Under the pieces are notes generated by a model. It did not search any database. It was given only the letters and a program-made list of their open reading frames with translations, and was not told the origin of the DNA. Of a stretch of DNA of 9,597 bases, positions 7,579 to 9,597 are shown one piece after another. The position numbers and the translations under genes are program-made. Position 1 is the first letter of the stretch; each line of letters opens with the position of its first letter. Origin of the DNA: Desulfobacula sp. (GTDB taxonomy: Bacteria > Desulfobacterota > Desulfobacteria > Desulfobacterales > Desulfobacteraceae); assembly GCA_018702715.1 (NCBI GenBank), contig JABIYQ010000447.1, forward strand, positions 1 through 9,597, in the 5' to 3' direction.

Positions 7579-9473
7579 TTTAATCCTCCATCAATCATAT
7601 TTTTCAGGCCAACACGATCAAGCGTTTTTTGTGTTGGGATACCGTTGTTATCCCATCCTCTTGCTTCATAATAGGCATCCAGGAGTTCATCAATCTCTTC
7701 AAGATTGATACAATGTCCTTTGTTTGGTCCGCTTGGAGTGGGTTCCTCATAAAATCGGGGTGGCGGATAGTCTGATTTGCGTCCAAAACCCTTGATTTCT
7801 CTTGCCCAAATCATCCGGGTCAAGTTCCATACTTTTTCAGATATTTCCAGTATTTTTTTCCAGGTTATTTTTTCCCCCGTGATAATAGTATAGAGTTCAG
7901 CATAATTTTCAACTTCAAACCCGAGTTCCATCATTTGGAGTCTGCAGCACCCTAAAAGGTCAAAGGCCGGGCGGGTATGCTGGGAATCAATAACAAATTT
8001 GGCTGAATCTTTTCCTGAAACAATGGCTTTAGCTCTTTTATCACAATCAGCTCCGGCAGTGATCAGGTCATGCACGTTAGTGGCCTCCCCCACAACATCA
8101 TGGCCTAAAACCCAAGCTCTGTTATGATGCGCCCCTACGTCTGCCGTCATATAGGCCAGCATCATGGAGGGAGCATTGCGGCATTCATATCCCGTCCATT
8201 CAAGACCCTTGACATGGATGGCAAATTTTTCAGATCCTTGTTTAATTCTTTCAGAGGCTGTTTTAACTCCCTGGGCAAACAGGTTACCCAGGTTATTCTG
8301 CTTTAAACTCATAAGGTTTAAAAGATATACAATAGATTCAAGATCACCAAATCGGATTTTTTTTCCAATCTCATTTTCTGTAATCAAACCCTTTTCAAAG
8401 CATTCAATGGCAAAAGCCGCAACAGAAGCGCCTGAAATGGTATCAATGCCCAGTTCGTCACAAAGATAATTTGCATAGGCCACCTCTTCAATGGTTTTAA
8501 GCATGCAACTGCCGCCAAAAAGTGAGATGGTTTCAAACTCAGGGCCTTCCATATATGCAGACCCAAGGGCTGTTTTGGTATGGCCGTATTTGCCACAGGG
8601 GGTGGGGCAGCAATAACATCCTTTATCTGTAATTTTCAAGCGTTCCAACACTTTTTTGCCGTTAATCATATGGCTGTGGTCAATATGGGAGGTTTGAAAA
8701 TTCTTGGCTGGAAAGGACCCTACTTCATTGACCCAGTCGGTAATACCGGCTGTTCCTTCCGGGGTCCAGCCCTTAAATCCCGGCTTTTGGGAGACTTTTT
8801 TAAACGCGTCTTTCCCTTTGGCATAAGCTTTTTTAACATCAAATATCGGGATACTGCCCGTGCCTTTAACGGCAATAGCCTTGAGGTTTTTGGAACCAAG
8901 AACAGCTCCAATACCGGTTCGGCCGGCCTGGCGCCCGAAATCGTGGGATATACAGGCAAACTTTACCCGTTTTTCTCCGGCAGGGCCGATGGTCAGAATC
9001 TGGAAGTCTTCTCCCAGATTCTTTTTCATCATCTCTTCACAAATAATCGATCCTTTGCCCCAATACTCTTTAGCCGACCTTATTTCAATAGTGTCGTCTT
9101 CTATAAACAGATAACTTGGGGTTTTAGCTTTTCCTGTTATGACCGCCATATCATATCCAGCATATTTTAATGCCGGTCCAAAATGACCTCCCATGTTTGA
9201 ATCGGCATATCCACCTGTTGCCGGGGATTTTGATCCAAAATGGGTTTTGCCGCTGGCCGGAAGGAAATGCCCGGATAAAGGACCTGTGGCAATGATAAAA
9301 GGATTGTTCGCATCAAAGGGATTTGTATCAGGCAACAGTTCTTCGTACAGGGTTTTTGCAACAAATCCACGGCCGCCAATGAACTCTAAACACATTTTTT
9401 CAAGAAGCGGTTCTTTTGAAATCTCTTTTGTCCCAATATCAATCCGCAGTATTTTTCCTGCATATCCATACAT
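7575..9473 (-). CDS. aor: Aldehyde:ferredoxin oxidoreductase (tungsten/molybdenum bis-pterin enzyme)
   Basis: This 632-aa cytoplasmic enzyme belongs to the AOR family, which oxidises aldehydes to carboxylic acids and passes two electrons to ferredoxin, or runs in reverse. It starts MYGYAGKILRIDIGT, the usual AOR opening, and continues with FIGGRGFVAKTLYEELLP and the pterin-binding region ATGPLSGHFLPASGKT. The [4Fe-4S] ligands are C286, C289 and C293 (CYCCPTPC), with the distant fourth ligand C510 in DLLGCC (505-510). A DELGID block (339-344) matches the DxxGLD pterin motif. The GPEFET glutamates (312/314) and AHHNRAW histidines (449/450) correspond to catalytic positions described for the Pyrococcus enzyme. 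Length is normal. I chose ATG at 9473 rather than GTG at 9482 because GCGGGGTG (9480-9487) is well spaced for it and because it forms a TAATG junction with the upstream ferredoxin stop. The aldehyde substrate is unknown, but the adjacent amine oxidoreductase suggests its product. Confidence 0.95.
   Translation of the reverse strand: MYGYAGKILRIDIGTKEISKEPLLEKMCLEFIGGRGFVAKTLYEELLPDTNPFDANNPFIIATGPLSGHFLPASGKTHFGSKSPATGGYADSNMGGHFGPALKYAGYDMAVITGKAKTPSYLFIEDDTIEIRSAKEYWGKGSIICEEMMKKNLGEDFQILTIGPAGEKRVKFACISHDFGRQAGRTGIGAVLGSKNLKAIAVKGTGSIPIFDVKKAYAKGKDAFKKVSQKPGFKGWTPEGTAGITDWVNEVGSFPAKNFQTSHIDHSHMINGKKVLERLKITDKGCYCCPTPCGKYGHTKTALGSAYMEGPEFETISLFGGSCMLKTIEEVAYANYLCDELGIDTISGASVAAFAIECFEKGLITENEIGKKIRFGDLESIVYLLNLMSLKQNNLGNLFAQGVKTASERIKQGSEKFAIHVKGLEWTGYECRNAPSMMLAYMTADVGAHHNRAWVLGHDVVGEATNVHDLITAGADCDKRAKAIVSGKDSAKFVIDSQHTRPAFDLLGCCRLQMMELGFEVENYAELYTIITGEKITWKKILEISEKVWNLTRMIWAREIKGFGRKSDYPPPRFYEEPTPSGPNKGHCINLEEIDELLDAYYEARGWDNNGIPTQKTLDRVGLKNMIDGGLK
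7585..7589 (-). promoter_or_regulatory. Ribosome binding site of the FAD oxidoreductase inside the AOR 3' end
   Basis: GGAGG on the minus strand lies six bases before the ATG at 7578, within the last codons of the AOR gene. Together with the ATGA overlap it supports coupled translation of the two enzymes. Confidence 0.75.
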
Positions 9474-9597
9474 TATCGGCACCCCGCTTTTGTTTCTTCC
9501 TCAGATATCATAATTGCATCTCTGGGGCAGACAATTGCACATTCTCCACAAAGAATACATTTAGCCGGCATGTCATCTTCTTTTTTAATTATCATGA
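9473..9597 (-). CDS. 4Fe-4S ferredoxin-like subunit, C-terminal part (partial)
   Basis: A minus-strand frame runs from the window edge to TAA at 9473-9475. Its last 40 visible residues contain CILCGECAIVCP, a textbook CxxCxxCxxxCP [4Fe-4S] motif, followed by RDAIMIS and a short acidic tail. The stop overlaps the AOR start as TAATG, so the two are coupled. AOR genes are often preceded by a small iron-sulfur protein that carries electrons to or from the enzyme, and this fits. An ATG at 9593-9595 would give a 40-aa protein with one cluster. More likely the gene begins beyond the window and has at least one further cluster, so I treat it as partial. It acts in the cytoplasm. Confidence 0.85.
   Translation of the reverse strand, partial: MIIKKEDDMPAKCILCGECAIVCPRDAIMISEEETKAGCR

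Noticed and set aside
8580..9170. 196-aa plus-strand open frame opposite the AOR gene
   Set aside because: It lies wholly antisense to conserved AOR sequence, including the Fe-S cysteine region, shows no recognisable family, and is explained as a shadow of the real coding strand.
9474..9482. GTG at 9482 as the AOR start
   Set aside because: The GGGG site would abut the codon. ATG at 9473 has proper spacing, a TAATG junction with the ferredoxin stop, and gives the normal MYG opening of the family.
1..9597. Mobile elements, tRNA/rRNA genes, CRISPR arrays, phage or defence genes
   Set aside because: No transposase or integrase motifs, terminal inverted repeats, spaced repeat arrays or RNA-gene signatures were seen. 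Coding density and style look uniform across the window.

Overview
The window looks like part of a chromosome from an anaerobic, moderate-GC bacterium, most plausibly a sulfate-reducing Desulfobacterota (Desulfobacter/Desulfobacula-like). This is inferred from gene content and protein style: a tungsten-type aldehyde:ferredoxin oxidoreductase with a companion ferredoxin, a DUF1638 protein, a Tat-exported peptide-type binding protein, and weak TTG starts. No rRNA, tRNA, IS element or CRISPR array is visible.

Positions 1-3385 carry the end of a plus-strand oligopeptide/dipeptide-type ABC importer operon. It holds the last codons of a permease, then a fused two-domain ATPase (538 aa, TTG start), then a Tat-signal family-5 substrate-binding protein (529 aa), and closes with a strong rho-independent terminator. 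A perfect 14-bp tandem repeat lies between the ATPase and the binding protein.

Positions 3441-9597 carry a convergent minus-strand set. In transcription order it is: the C-terminus of a 4Fe-4S ferredoxin-like subunit; an aldehyde:ferredoxin oxidoreductase (632 aa); an FAD-dependent amine/amino-acid oxidoreductase of the DAO/sarcosine-oxidase-beta family (401 aa); and, after a 97-bp gap with a possible promoter and palindromic operators, a 944-aa fusion of an N-terminal DUF1638 domain with a hydantoinase/oxoprolinase (HyuA-type) ASKHA ATPase. The first three genes are translationally coupled (TAATG, then ATGA).

Working hypothesis (inference): the importer brings in a small, possibly N-methylated, amino-acid or peptide-like compound. 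The FAD enzyme would oxidise it and could release an aldehyde such as formaldehyde. The AOR and ferredoxin would oxidise that aldehyde and deliver low-potential electrons. The DUF1638-HyuA fusion would do an ATP-dependent step, either ring/amide opening or activation of a partner protein. No known pathway is fully matched by these genes, and the fusion protein is the most unusual element.
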